A stretch of 64,000 nt of DNA from Murimonas intestini (GCA_003148945.1 QGGY01000008.1:186001-250000); one strand, 5' to 3'; numbered from the stretch's first letter, positions 1 to 8,813 are shown. Program-made: numbers and translations. The notes: generated from the letters alone by a model not told the origin.

Positions 1-1445
1 AATCCATAGAAACTATGATGAACGGGGATACAGACGAGCACAATGTAGAATACCAGATCAGAAACCGCAGCAATGAGTATATCTGGGTAGTCTGCCGGGG
101 ACTTCTGAAAAGAGATGAAAATGGTGTTCCTCTGATGTTTGCCGGGATCGTTACCAATCTCGGCTCAAGAGGCAAGATTGACAATATAACAGGCCTTTTC
201 ACTGAAACTTCCTGTAAAGGCAAGGTGGACACACTGATCGAGAATCAGGAGGAGGGCGGAATACTGCTCCTGGGGCTGGATGACTTTTCACATATAAATA
301 AATTAAATGATCATATATTCGGGGACGCTGTACTCCGACAGTTCGCACAGACTGTCCAGTCCCTGCTGCCGATACAGGCGGAAATGTACCGCTTTGACGG
401 TGACAGCTTCGCTATCGTATATACTGATGCGGATACTGACATGATATTAGATCTGTACGAAAAGATCCACGCCTACTGCAACCGCCAGCATGAGGTGGAT
501 GATATCAGCTATTTTTGCACAGTTTCCGGCGGTATAGCCATGATAGGGAAAGATGGGGATAATTACCTGGATCTGATCAAATTTGCGTCCAGCGCCCTGG
601 AAGCCAGCAAATATAAGGGCAAAAATATGTGTACCCTGTTTTCACAGGAACTGATCCAGGAGAAGATGCGCCAGCTGTCCATAGCAGACCAGCTGCAGAA
701 CAGCCTTATCTCAGGTATGGAAGGCTTTTACCTTGTCTACCAGCCGCTGACAGATGCCAGGACTATGAAGGTCAACGGGGCCGAGGCCCTTCTCAGATGG
801 CAGAACAGCCACTGCCCGAATGTGGGGCCTGATGAATTTATCCCTATTCTGGAAACTATGGGCCTGATCAATCAGGTAGGCAGATGGGTGATACAAAACG
901 CTGCCAGGACCTGCCGTGAGTGGCTGAAATATAATCCGGATTTTGTGATGAATATAAATATCTCCTACATACAGATACTGGACGACCAGCTTATCCCATT
1001 CATAAAAAGCACTCTTGATGAGATAGGCCTTGATTCAAAACATATTGTAATAGAATTGACTGAGAGCTGTTTTGTCACAGAGATGAATTCTCTCGCTGAG
1101 ACATTCCGTCAGCTCCGGGAATTGAATATCCGTCTTGCCATGGATGATTTCGGCACCGGTTATTCCTCCCTGGGGATGCTGGCCCAGTCTCCGGCCGACA
1201 TTGTAAAGATAGACAGGCTGTTTATCTCCTCCATCCATGTCAATTCCTTCAACCGCAGCTTTATCAATGCAGTTATACAGCTCTGTCACAGCGTAGGCAT
1301 CACGGTATGTGTGGAGGGCGTAGAACAGAAGGAGGAGCTGAGCGCTGTCCTGGACATCAACGCAGATACCATCCAGGGGTTCTATATTTCCAGGCCAATA
1401 CTGCCGGATGAATTCAAGTCCCTGTATCTGATAAAACAGGATTAA
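1..1445 (+). CDS. PAS-GGDEF-EAL c-di-GMP protein, 5' end cut by window edge
   Basis: The reading frame is open to the left edge and the first Met, at 15, lies inside a domain, so the true start is outside the window. The visible order is the C-terminal part of a PAS/PAC sensor domain (about residues 1-50), a GGDEF domain (about 55-205) and an EAL domain (about 225-470). The GGDEF signature is degenerate: it reads FDGDSF where RxGGDEF is expected, so cyclase activity is unlikely. The EAL domain keeps the motifs EALLRW, ELTES, DDFGTGYSSL, KIDRLF, EGVEQ and QGFY, so it is probably an active c-di-GMP phosphodiesterase. It is a single gene with its own terminator just downstream. The PAS ligand cannot be judged from the fragment. 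Confidence 0.9.
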   Translation, partial: SIETMMNGDTDEHNVEYQIRNRSNEYIWVVCRGLLKRDENGVPLMFAGIVTNLGSRGKIDNITGLFTETSCKGKVDTLIENQEEGGILLLGLDDFSHINKLNDHIFGDAVLRQFAQTVQSLLPIQAEMYRFDGDSFAIVYTDADTDMILDLYEKIHAYCNRQHEVDDISYFCTVSGGIAMIGKDGDNYLDLIKFASSALEASKYKGKNMCTLFSQELIQEKMRQLSIADQLQNSLISGMEGFYLVYQPLTDARTMKVNGAEALLRWQNSHCPNVGPDEFIPILETMGLINQVGRWVIQNAARTCREWLKYNPDFVMNINISYIQILDDQLIPFIKSTLDEIGLDSKHIVIELTESCFVTEMNSLAETFRQLRELNIRLAMDDFGTGYSSLGMLAQSPADIVKIDRLFISSIHVNSFNRSFINAVIQLCHSVGITVCVEGVEQKEELSAVLDINADTIQGFYISRPILPDEFKSLYLIKQD

Positions 1446-1464
1446 TATCCTCTGTAAAAACGCA

Positions 1465-1513
1465 GGCTGCTGTAAAATGAGTCCATTACATTTTACTGCA
1501 GCCCTTTTTATAT
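1465..1513. terminator. Bidirectional intrinsic terminator
   Basis: A 15-base arm at 1465-1479 (GGCTGCTGTAAAATG) pairs with 1489-1503 with one mismatch. A T-rich tail follows on the plus strand, and TTTTT follows the hairpin on the minus strand. It sits between convergent genes and can serve both the EAL protein (plus) and the URO-D-like gene (minus). Confidence 0.8.
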
Positions 1514-1559
1514 ATACAGTCCTATTCTCTGTATTTACACTGTATTGATTCTCCGCTTA

Positions 1560-2819
1560 TCAGCCATACATCCTGTCTATCTCTTCTCTGGCGATCTCAT
1601 TCCATCTCCACAGGTTCTGCGGTTTATAATCTACAGTACTCAGATCCTTTAAGACAATCTCAATGCTGCACCCCTGAGATTCTTCCAGGATCTTTCTGAC
1701 ATCCCTGCGGGCTGTCTCCTCATGGAAGGAGCCCCCTGAAAATATAGCCGGGCTTGGCTTGCATGACATGACATAATCCTTTCCGGCCATTTCAGCCATC
1801 TGTCTGATCCTGCACCATGGGCTTGCGGATATTTTTCTCAGATTCGGGATCTTTTTCAGGATATTCATTTTATAGTGGAGCGGTTCACAGCAGCCATAAT
1901 AGTTCAGCCCAAAATGACTCATCCACCTTATCTCTTCTTCAAGGGAAAATTCCCAGTGCATCTCCTCTGATACCGTGGAAAATATCTGGGCGTTCCCGCA
2001 TCCCCACAGCTGCTTTGCAGAAGCGTTCCTGTCCAGCCCCTCCGGAGCTGCCAGCATGTCAGTATAACCATATCCGCCCGAACCAACCCGGGTATTATTG
2101 TTGTTTGATGCCCAAAGGCCAAGTTCATTATACTGCTCCATCAGCTTTAAGGATGCATCTGTAAATCTTCTTACAAGCGCCTTTATATATTCCGGCCTCT
2201 CTATGAGATCATACAAGACAGGCTCCACCCCTGTCAGCCTGATCAGATAGTCCCAGGGCGTAAACCACTTTCCCCTTTCGCCGCACAGCCTTACATCCAG
2301 TATATCTCCAAATATTGTCTGCATCTTTTCCAGTTTATCTGAAGTGTCCTTCTCATCTACTGTGACAACAGGATCCATGATCTTTTCAATGTCTTTTTCA
2401 CCCCTGATCTGGATATTAAAATGGCGGGACTTTATAGCGCTTGTCTTATCCGCCTGCACAGTCGTGACACTCTCAGAGATCCCAAATGCATCGTCAAACT
2501 CTCCTCCCCTGACAGTGACAGGACAGTCTATATATGGATTCACTACCATATTTCCAGGCATATGTTTCCACAGATAGATCTCCTTTCTAAGCTCCAGCTC
2601 CAGCTTTCTACAGAATTCATCCTCTGTCTGAAGAGTCAGCTCCTGGTCCACATTCATCTCATTCCAGCATATCTCATCAATATACACCGGGGGTTTTTTC
2701 ATATGCAGGTCATTTGTACATATCCACAATTCCCTGTTCTCAAGGTTTTTCTCATCCATGGAAATCTGCAGCTTTTCTTTTGCCAGCTCCCGCAGCAGCT
2801 GTATTTCCTCCTGTCTCAT
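1560..2819 (-). CDS. Uroporphyrinogen decarboxylase-like (URO-D/MtaA fold) protein
   Basis: The ATG at 2819 is chosen because AAGGAGG lies just upstream at the right spacing. A longer frame to 2846 has no such site. The C-terminal half resembles the URO-D superfamily, including the run WFTPWDYLIRLTGVEP followed by LYDLIERPEYI. Cys-rich segments YYGCCEPLHYK and MSCKPSP lie where zinc-thiolate methyltransferases of the MtaA/CmuA type bind metal. Members of this superfamily either make coproporphyrinogen or transfer methyl groups to corrinoid proteins. The N-terminal third is not recognisable. No heme gene and no corrinoid protein lies nearby, so the substrate is unknown. The divergent AraC regulator probably controls it. 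Confidence 0.7.
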   Translation of the reverse strand: MRQEEIQLLRELAKEKLQISMDEKNLENRELWICTNDLHMKKPPVYIDEICWNEMNVDQELTLQTEDEFCRKLELELRKEIYLWKHMPGNMVVNPYIDCPVTVRGGEFDDAFGISESVTTVQADKTSAIKSRHFNIQIRGEKDIEKIMDPVVTVDEKDTSDKLEKMQTIFGDILDVRLCGERGKWFTPWDYLIRLTGVEPVLYDLIERPEYIKALVRRFTDASLKLMEQYNELGLWASNNNNTRVGSGGYGYTDMLAAPEGLDRNASAKQLWGCGNAQIFSTVSEEMHWEFSLEEEIRWMSHFGLNYYGCCEPLHYKMNILKKIPNLRKISASPWCRIRQMAEMAGKDYVMSCKPSPAIFSGGSFHEETARRDVRKILEESQGCSIEIVLKDLSTVDYKPQNLWRWNEIAREEIDRMYG

Positions 2820-2861
2820 ACATATCCTCCTTCTTTGCCAATACATTTTGTATGTTGCACA

Positions 2862-2976
2862 ATATCTGCATGAATTGATATCTATATCAAATTATATCAC
2901 TTTAATTGATTTATTCACCCTAATATACTGATCTATAGTACGCAAATATTGATATCTGCAGAATATGTGCTATACT
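2862..2976. promoter_or_regulatory. Divergent promoter and operator region, URO-D-like/AraC
   Basis: On the minus strand TATAAT (2891-2896) has a poor -35, as expected for an activated promoter. A perfect inverted repeat TTGATAT-CT-ATATCAA (2875-2890) sits just downstream of that -10, over the likely start of transcription. The word ATATCTGCA occurs twice, at 2862-2870 and 2952-2960. For the plus-strand AraC gene, TTGATA (2949-2954), a 16-base spacer and TATACT (2971-2976) form a reasonable promoter. Confidence 0.55.
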
Positions 2977-3055
2977 GTCTGTATACCGGCGCATCAAAAG
3001 AGGTGTACCAAAAGAGACTCGCCAGAGGGGGCATGCCGCAGAGGAGGAAAAGTCT

Positions 3056-3796
3056 ATGGAATTATTAGCCTGGGGAAATACGGAGCTTGACAGTTCATGG
3101 TCCGTGACAGAGAAGTCCAACTGCAGCTATATAAGAATCTATCATCTCACATCAGGCAGTATCTGCTATTCTGATACCGCCATGTCATGCGCCCTGGATA
3201 CGGAAGCCGTCTATATCCTTCCCTCCCACGCTCCTTTCACCATGAAGCCGGCGCCTGGTACAGACACCCACTGCACCTGGCTGCATATGAATATCTATCC
3301 AGTCCTCGTCAAAGAGCTCCTTTCAATACCTTATACACAAAAGCAGGCGCTGCTCTTCTCGTTGATGCGCTGCATTATGGAGGAAGCTTATCCGCCCGCC
3401 GCCAGCCTCAGCCACTGTGCTGAAATATTTATACAGGACCTGTACCAGATGGGCTGCCTGGAAAAACCGGACCCTGCCTTTTCTCCCGTGCTGGACTATC
3501 TGTGCGTGCATTTCAGTGAAGATATCAGCATCTCAGATACAGCCAGGCAGTTCGGCTATACTCCTGAACATTTTATCCGGAAATTTAAAAAAGAAACAGG
3601 CAGCACCCCCTATCAGTTCCTTACAGGATACAGAATGGGAAAATGCTGCGAGCTTCTCCGAAAAGGATACCCCGTATCCAGCGTGTGCGCTCTTACGGGG
3701 TATCACGATATAAAAACTTTCGACCGTGCTTTTAAGAAATACCACGGACGCACTGCTTCTGAATACCAGAAATATTTTAAAAAAATCTATCCATGA
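3056..3796 (+). CDS. AraC-family transcriptional regulator
   Basis: The protein has 246 residues, close to the usual length for a cupin-like sensor domain followed by two helix-turn-helix motifs. The C-terminal hundred residues carry the AraC signature: an ISISDTARQFGYTPEHFIRKFKK helix-turn-helix, then a YPVSSVCALTGYHDIKTF second motif and an F+K pattern. GAGGAGG upstream supports the start. It is divergent from the URO-D-like gene and is probably its regulator. The N-terminal domain probably binds a small sugar or effector that cannot be named. Confidence 0.9.
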   Translation: MELLAWGNTELDSSWSVTEKSNCSYIRIYHLTSGSICYSDTAMSCALDTEAVYILPSHAPFTMKPAPGTDTHCTWLHMNIYPVLVKELLSIPYTQKQALLFSLMRCIMEEAYPPAASLSHCAEIFIQDLYQMGCLEKPDPAFSPVLDYLCVHFSEDISISDTARQFGYTPEHFIRKFKKETGSTPYQFLTGYRMGKCCELLRKGYPVSSVCALTGYHDIKTFDRAFKKYHGRTASEYQKYFKKIYP

Positions 3797-3842
3797 TCCT
3801 AATGAGGCCTCAGTGCAGGTCAGGAATATGAAGCTCTGTCAT

Positions 3843-3874
3843 CCAGCCAGGACACTGCATTTTTCACTGGCTGG
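3843..3874. terminator. Possible terminator hairpin at the end of the che operon
   Basis: CCAGCCAG (3843-3850) pairs perfectly with CTGGCTGG (3867-3874) across a 16-base loop, overlapping the last codons and stop of cheW. There is no clear T-run on the minus strand, so this may be only a stabilising 3' hairpin between convergent genes. Confidence 0.35.
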
Positions 3875-4325
3875 CAAGGGCTTCCGAAGACTTTGCCAGA
3901 TCCAGCTGGCATATTACTTCGCTTTCTGTCCTGTACACCGCTTTTTCCTTCCATTTATCAGGGACGAGACTCTCCCTGATATCTTCGATCTTATTGCCGT
4001 CAACAGTGCTTATCCATGGCTCGCCCTGAATGCTGATGCCAAACTGATACTGTCCGGAATCGACTACAATAACCACATTATCATGTCCGCCTTTATCCTG
4101 ACCGCCCAAGGTATCTTTGGCAGGAACAGCACCTGACTTGTCCATAGCTACGATGGAGATTATATTGCCTTTATAATGGCAGATCCCGCAGAAATATTCA
4201 GGCAGGCAGGGGATCTTCTCTGCCTTTATATGAGTGCAGATCTCGATGACTTCTGAAAATTCCACCGCATATGTCACACCTTTTCCGGCAAAACAAAGCA
4301 GTTCTTTACTATTCCCATTTTCCAT
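3864..4325 (-). CDS. cheW: CheW-like adaptor, last gene of the che operon
   Basis: The single CheW domain has about 154 residues. The start at 4325 (MENGNSKELLCF) has GAGGAGGA upstream, and the extra N-terminal residues of the longer frame are cheA sequence in another frame. CheW couples receptors to CheA in the cytoplasmic array. Visible family features are the N-terminal beta strand ELLCFAGKGVTYAVEFSEV, the segment CLPEYFCGICHYKGNIISIV, and a conserved strand ahead of a C-terminal helix. It overlaps the end of cheA by 17 bases, which implies translational coupling. It is the most conventional of the three CheW-like proteins here and the likely core adaptor. Confidence 0.88.
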   Translation of the reverse strand: MENGNSKELLCFAGKGVTYAVEFSEVIEICTHIKAEKIPCLPEYFCGICHYKGNIISIVAMDKSGAVPAKDTLGGQDKGGHDNVVIVVDSGQYQFGISIQGEPWISTVDGNKIEDIRESLVPDKWKEKAVYRTESEVICQLDLAKSSEALASQ

Positions 4326-6351
4326 CGCTCTCCTCCTCATCTGCCGTCTCCGGCACAGCGCACTGGATAAAGCTGTCAGCATCCAATGCCATGCATATGC
4401 CTCCGTCTCCCATGACACAGCAGCCGTTCATCCCCGTCCTGGATCTGAACTTTGCGCCCAGCATCTTGGGGAGCAGCTTCTGCAGCAGCTTCTCACGTCC
4501 CAGCACCTCATCGGCCAGCAGGCAGGCCTCTCTCTTTGAGCCTTTTACATATAAAACAACTTTTTCTGTGCTTTCCGCCTCCAGCCCATACACTTTGGCC
4601 ACATCAATGACCGGCACTACCTTATCTTCATATACAAGCACCTTTGCCCCCTGATGATCAGTGTGTATGTTCTGGCTTATCTCCCCGTATTCAAAAAAAC
4701 GTTCCGCCTGGTAGAATGGCATGGAAAACAAGTGTCCTCCCGACTTAAAGAGAATATTTTCCACAATAGTGTGTGTGAGGGGCAGATAGATGATTACAGA
4801 AGTACCCTTTCCTTTTGCGCTCTCTATTTTCAGATGCCCCCCTGCCCTCAGGGCCAGCTTTTTAACAATATCCATCCCCACGCCCCGGCCGGAGTACTTG
4901 TTCACCTCATCATTTGTAGTAAATCCGGGAACAGTACAGAAGTCCAGGATCTCCTCCTCCGTGTACTCTTCCTCCGGTCTTGTAAACAGGTGTTTTTCCC
5001 TTGCCCTTTCCCTGAGGCTCTCTATATCCATTCCCCTGCCGTCATCGCTGATCCTGACTACAAGTTCGTCTCCTCTGCTCTGAGCGGCCAGCTGCACAGT
5101 CCCTTTCTCAGGCTTTCCGAGACGTCTGCGCTCCCCGGGAGGCTCTATGCCGTGATCTACAGAATTTCTGACGATATGCATCGCTGCCTCATACAGCTGG
5201 TCTACTATATTTTTATCTGCTTCCGTATCCTGTCCGGCGGCCTCCAGTTCCACTTCCTTCTGCTGGTCCCTGCAGATATCTCTCAGTACCCTGCGCAGCT
5301 TTGGGAGTATACGGGAAATGGGTACCATCCTCATGTTCAGGACAGTATTTCCCAGCTCATCCAGATATTGCCTGACAGGGCGGCAGTACTTCTCTTCCAG
5401 CTCCTCCTGCCCCTTTAACTGCAGCTCATTTGAAAAAGAGGACATCATTACCAGCAGCTCTCCCGAGAGATACTGCAGTTCATCCAGCCTGTCCACACGC
5501 ACATCTACAAATTCAGATTCCTGAAATGGAGGTGACGATGCCCTGCTGTCACCTTCTGCCGCCTCACCTGATGGGACATCTTTATACTGCTGTCCCTGTT
5601 CTTTCTGTTCCGGCCACTCCGGCGTGAGCTTCTCACAGGACAATACAAATGCGCCTCCGCAAAGTGCCTCTTGTGCTGCTTTAGCCTTTCCCGGCTCTAC
5701 CCTGATCAAAAGGCCTCTCTGCTTTATCTGCTCAGCCGCCTCAGGATTATTCTCCAGCCTGGCAGGCAGTGTCTCCACCTCCGGGCAGATACTCTTCAGC
5801 CTGCGCATCAGCATAAATGCGCGGATATTCTCCATCCTGCAGCCAGGCTCGAATCTGATATGCAGAAAGTCCCCCTCGCGGCTCAGAAAGGCGCGCTCTT
5901 CGGGCGTCTCCTCCTGTTCCCCTCCGGAGCCTCCACCACTATTTTCCTCTGTAAGATAATCTGCTATTCTCTCCTGGATCCTGTCCATATTTGAAGGCTC
6001 ATAATTCTCATCCCGCATCCTTCCCATCTCATCCCGGATAAAATCGGCAACCTCAAATAATACCTCAAACAGCTGTCTTTTATTCCCTCCCGGAGGGCCG
6101 CTACCGTCACGCAGCTCAGAGAATAAATCCTCCAGCCGGTGGGCCACGTCAGACAGGCTGTCCAGCCCCATCATGGCTGCGGAACTCTTGACAGTATGCA
6201 TGATACGGAAGATGGTATTGATATCTTCCCCTTCCAGGCTGTTATTTTTTTCTGCCTCGATCAGAATCTCTTCCAGCTTTTCTAACAGCTGTCCTGTCTC
6301 AAGCAGAAATACATCCAGCATTGCCTGCGAATCTTCATCAAAGTAACTCAT
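4309..6351 (-). CDS. cheA: Chemotaxis histidine kinase CheA
   Basis: All CheA domains are present in order. P1 is a histidine phosphotransfer domain with His52 in MHTVKSSAAMMG. P2 is a CheY-binding-like domain at about 160-240. P3 is a dimerisation helix pair at about 280-335. P4 is the ATPase, with HIVRNSVDHGIE, DDGRGMD and SGRGVGMDIV boxes. P5 is the CheW-like domain at about 535-665. The length of 680 is normal. It phosphorylates the CheY proteins encoded upstream under control of the MCP array. Its start overlaps the end of the REC-GGDEF gene by 14 bases, so kinase and diguanylate cyclase are coupled in translation. Confidence 0.97.
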   Translation of the reverse strand: MSYFDEDSQAMLDVFLLETGQLLEKLEEILIEAEKNNSLEGEDINTIFRIMHTVKSSAAMMGLDSLSDVAHRLEDLFSELRDGSGPPGGNKRQLFEVLFEVADFIRDEMGRMRDENYEPSNMDRIQERIADYLTEENSGGGSGGEQEETPEERAFLSREGDFLHIRFEPGCRMENIRAFMLMRRLKSICPEVETLPARLENNPEAAEQIKQRGLLIRVEPGKAKAAQEALCGGAFVLSCEKLTPEWPEQKEQGQQYKDVPSGEAAEGDSRASSPPFQESEFVDVRVDRLDELQYLSGELLVMMSSFSNELQLKGQEELEEKYCRPVRQYLDELGNTVLNMRMVPISRILPKLRRVLRDICRDQQKEVELEAAGQDTEADKNIVDQLYEAAMHIVRNSVDHGIEPPGERRRLGKPEKGTVQLAAQSRGDELVVRISDDGRGMDIESLRERAREKHLFTRPEEEYTEEEILDFCTVPGFTTNDEVNKYSGRGVGMDIVKKLALRAGGHLKIESAKGKGTSVIIYLPLTHTIVENILFKSGGHLFSMPFYQAERFFEYGEISQNIHTDHQGAKVLVYEDKVVPVIDVAKVYGLEAESTEKVVLYVKGSKREACLLADEVLGREKLLQKLLPKMLGAKFRSRTGMNGCCVMGDGGICMALDADSFIQCAVPETADEEESDGKWE

Positions 6352-7306
6352 CTTTCATCCCCGCTTCTGAATCCTGGGTGTACCAGACACTGCGGTTTTT
6401 ACCGCTTCTTTTTCCTTCATAGAGAGCTTTGTCAGCACATTCTATATTATTGTCCAGGCTCCTTGATTCATCATAGCGGCAGAGGCCCAGAGTCAATGTA
6501 CATGAGAATGTCTGATCTCCATGTGTGAGACTGAAGCCCTCCACCATTGTCCTGATCTGTTCACTTATTCCAAATGCTTCCTCGCTTGTCACGGCAAACA
6601 GGACCATCATGAATTCTTCGCCGCCCCAGCGAATCACCTTATGCCTTCTGCATACTTCCTCCATAATGCCCGATATGCAGATGAGTACCTCGTCCCCGGC
6701 CTCATGTCCGTATTTATCATTTACACTCTTAAAATCGTCTACATCGGCCATAATGATATAATTTCCGACTACCCCCGGTTCATGCATATCTATGTCCTTC
6801 ATCAGATCATCTTTTACATAGCGCCTGTTATACAGGCCTGTAAGCACATCCCTGAAGGCTATATAATTCAGCTGCTCCACATTGTTCTGCAGCTCACGGT
6901 ACTTTTTATCCAGCTCATCCTTCTGAAGCTTGTTCTGCAGCTGGACCATTATCCTGGATTTCATCTCCGCCGGCCGGAAAGGTTTCCTTATATAGTCGCT
7001 GGCCCCCAGAGAAAATCCCAGGTCAACATCAGTATCTCCGCTTTTTGCAGTAATAAAAATAACAGAGGCGCTGCTCTTATACTTATTCTTTATTTTTTCA
7101 CACAGCTCATATCCCTTTGTATCCGGAAGCTCTACATCCAGAAGTATAACGTCGGGCTGACATTTATCCAGCTCCTGCTCTGCCTCTTTGCCGGTATGGG
7201 CCTCTCTGATGACGATATTTTCTTCTTTCATAATATGTTTTATCTGCTCGCAGACAAGGATGCTGTCATCAATTATTAATACCGTCTGCTTCTTTGCTGT
7301 TTCCAT
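6338..7306 (-). CDS. Response regulator diguanylate cyclase (REC-GGDEF)
   Basis: The N-terminal receiver domain carries the acidic pair IIDDS, phosphoacceptor Asp57 in VILLDVELP, and Lys in IRKPF. A short coiled linker leads to a GGDEF domain with an intact RWGGEEF active site. This is the PleD/WspR design: phosphorylation promotes dimerisation and c-di-GMP synthesis. The inhibitory RxxD site expected before GGEEF is absent (CRRH there), so product feedback should be weak. It lies inside the che operon directly before cheA, with GGAGG before the ATG, and CheA is the obvious phosphodonor. This suggests the array controls c-di-GMP as well as, or instead of, a flagellar motor. Confidence 0.93.
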   Translation of the reverse strand: METAKKQTVLIIDDSILVCEQIKHIMKEENIVIREAHTGKEAEQELDKCQPDVILLDVELPDTKGYELCEKIKNKYKSSASVIFITAKSGDTDVDLGFSLGASDYIRKPFRPAEMKSRIMVQLQNKLQKDELDKKYRELQNNVEQLNYIAFRDVLTGLYNRRYVKDDLMKDIDMHEPGVVGNYIIMADVDDFKSVNDKYGHEAGDEVLICISGIMEEVCRRHKVIRWGGEEFMMVLFAVTSEEAFGISEQIRTMVEGFSLTHGDQTFSCTLTLGLCRYDESRSLDNNIECADKALYEGKRSGKNRSVWYTQDSEAGMKDELL

Positions 7307-7324
7307 ATACTCCTCCTGCTTCCA

Positions 7325-7819
7325 CTACAGCTTTTTCCATTCCCACCTGACTGTCTTGACCGTCAGCTGTCCTGTCTCTGCCGAGAAGGTAATTGTCCTT
7401 CCCAGCCTGTCTCCTGTATCATCCGCTATAATGGGTATCCTCAGTTCTCTCAATACTTCTCTGACAGCCTCTACATTTCTCTGCCCGATCTGTGTTTCAT
7501 CCACTTCGCCTTTAAATGTATCTGACCGTTCAAACATCTTCGCCCCGCCTGCGATCTTTGCCGTCATACGCCTGACATTTGCACCGCACCGTTCCATATC
7601 CTTTACCAGCGCTATTATCCCTGTATCCGCGAATTTATAGGGATTACTCTGATTCACGGCTGTCTTCTTATATGGCAGGAGTATATGGACCATCCCTGCC
7701 ACGCTGCAGGTCCTGTCATACAGGCAGATACCCACACAGGAGCCCAGCGCGTATGTGATAAGCTCCCCGGGAGACCTTACTACTTTCCCTTCCGCAATTC
7801 CTACTACTGTTTTATCCAT
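7325..7819 (-). CDS. cheD: Chemoreceptor glutamine deamidase CheD (copy 1, intact)
   Basis: CheD deamidates receptor glutamines and also binds CheC to stimulate it. The start at 7819 (MDKTVVGIAEG) follows the cheC stop by one base, and the longer frame would run through cheC. The catalytic triad is complete: Thr22 and Cys28 in ITYALGSCVGICLYD, and His45 in GMVHILLP. The length of 164 residues is typical. A GQRNVEAV segment and a C-terminal DTGDRLGRTI strand are also family features. It forms the third gene of a CheY-CheC-CheD cassette. Confidence 0.93.
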   Translation of the reverse strand: MDKTVVGIAEGKVVRSPGELITYALGSCVGICLYDRTCSVAGMVHILLPYKKTAVNQSNPYKFADTGIIALVKDMERCGANVRRMTAKIAGGAKMFERSDTFKGEVDETQIGQRNVEAVREVLRELRIPIIADDTGDRLGRTITFSAETGQLTVKTVRWEWKKL

Positions 7820-7820
7820 A

Positions 7821-8432
7821 TCATATACCAAGAAGTGAAAACATTTTTTCAAGTGACTCCATCTCCGGAAGGAACAGCACATGTCCGGTAAAAGCCGTTT
7901 TGTCAGTGAAAAACCTGTTCTCTATCAGCATAAGCTCATCGCTCAGGTTGGCAAAGTGAATCATTGGAACACTGAGCAGCGCCCCCACCATATCGCTGCA
8001 GATATCAGGCACTGAGACTTCTATTTTGATGCCCATCAGCCTGGCAAGTGCATTTACATAGGAACAGCACACTATATTTCCGACTTCGCAGATAACCGAC
8101 CTGCACATTTCATCCATATTGACAGGGTCCCAGTCTCCCGGTCCCAGGAGCGCATCCAGCATTACCTTGGAGAATTCTTCGTTCAGCAGGAACATGAACA
8201 TTCCTGACAGCTCACCCCCTATCTCAAGAAGTATCCCTGTCTGGAATGTCTCTGCACCTCCCAGTAATTCCGGGGCCTCCCTGTAGTTAATGATCCTGAC
8301 CTGGGGAAGTTCCACATTAAAGCTGTGCCCCACCATAGATGAAAGCGCAGTCACAGCATTCCCCGTACCGATATTCCCAATCTCTCTTAACAGGTCCTGG
8401 GCAGTGTCATCTAATTCTGAATAATTTACCAT
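7821..8432 (-). CDS. cheC: CheY-P phosphatase CheC (copy 1)
   Basis: This CheC/CheX/FliY-family protein has 203 residues. It has two pseudo-repeats, each with the ExxN catalytic pair: Glu17 and Asn20 in REIGNIGTGNAV, and a second ExxN in CEVGNIVCCSYVNAL. Such proteins dephosphorylate CheY-P, and CheD binding raises their activity. It lies between cheY and cheD, one base from the latter. No FliN-like C-terminal domain is present, so it is not FliY. Confidence 0.94.
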   Translation of the reverse strand: MVNYSELDDTAQDLLREIGNIGTGNAVTALSSMVGHSFNVELPQVRIINYREAPELLGGAETFQTGILLEIGGELSGMFMFLLNEEFSKVMLDALLGPGDWDPVNMDEMCRSVICEVGNIVCCSYVNALARLMGIKIEVSVPDICSDMVGALLSVPMIHFANLSDELMLIENRFFTDKTAFTGHVLFLPEMESLEKMFSLLGI

Positions 8433-8438
8433 ACTGTA

Positions 8439-8813
8439 TCATCCCCTCGAATTTTCCAGGCAATTTTTCACAGCGCTCACTATCTGTTCTCCTTTGAAGG
8501 GCTTTACAATAAATTCCATGGCTCCGTTCTCCACGGACTCCATGATCATTGCCTCCTGTCCCACTGCCGAACACATTACCACAACTGCTGTGTTATCCTG
8601 CTTCCTTATATTTTTCAGCGCCGCTATGCCATCCATGACAGGCATGGATATATCCATTAGCACAAGATCCGGCTTCTCCGTCTCATAAAGCCGGCATGCC
8701 ACTTCCCCGTTCTCTGCCTCCAGCAGATTTTTATAACCGGCTTCTGTCAGTATCCTCTTTAAGTTTACGCGCATGAACAGCGCGTCATCTACTATCAGTA
8801 TTTTTTCATCCAT
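8439..8813 (-). CDS. cheY: CheY response regulator (copy 1)
   Basis: This is a single receiver domain of 124 residues with the acidic pair in LIVDDALFM, the phosphoacceptor Asp in DLVLMDISMP, the Ser switch in VVMCSAVG and Lys in FIVKPF. It is preceded by AAGGAGCT and followed after six bases by cheC. It is expected to receive phosphate from CheA and be reset by CheC. Its output target, motor or enzyme, is not in the window. Confidence 0.94.
   Translation of the reverse strand: MDEKILIVDDALFMRVNLKRILTEAGYKNLLEAENGEVACRLYETEKPDLVLMDISMPVMDGIAALKNIRKQDNTAVVVMCSAVGQEAMIMESVENGAMEFIVKPFKGEQIVSAVKNCLENSRG

Noticed and set aside
4654-5418. 254-codon open frame opposite cheA
   Set aside because: It lies entirely within cheA, whose catalytic boxes are intact; there is no translation signal.
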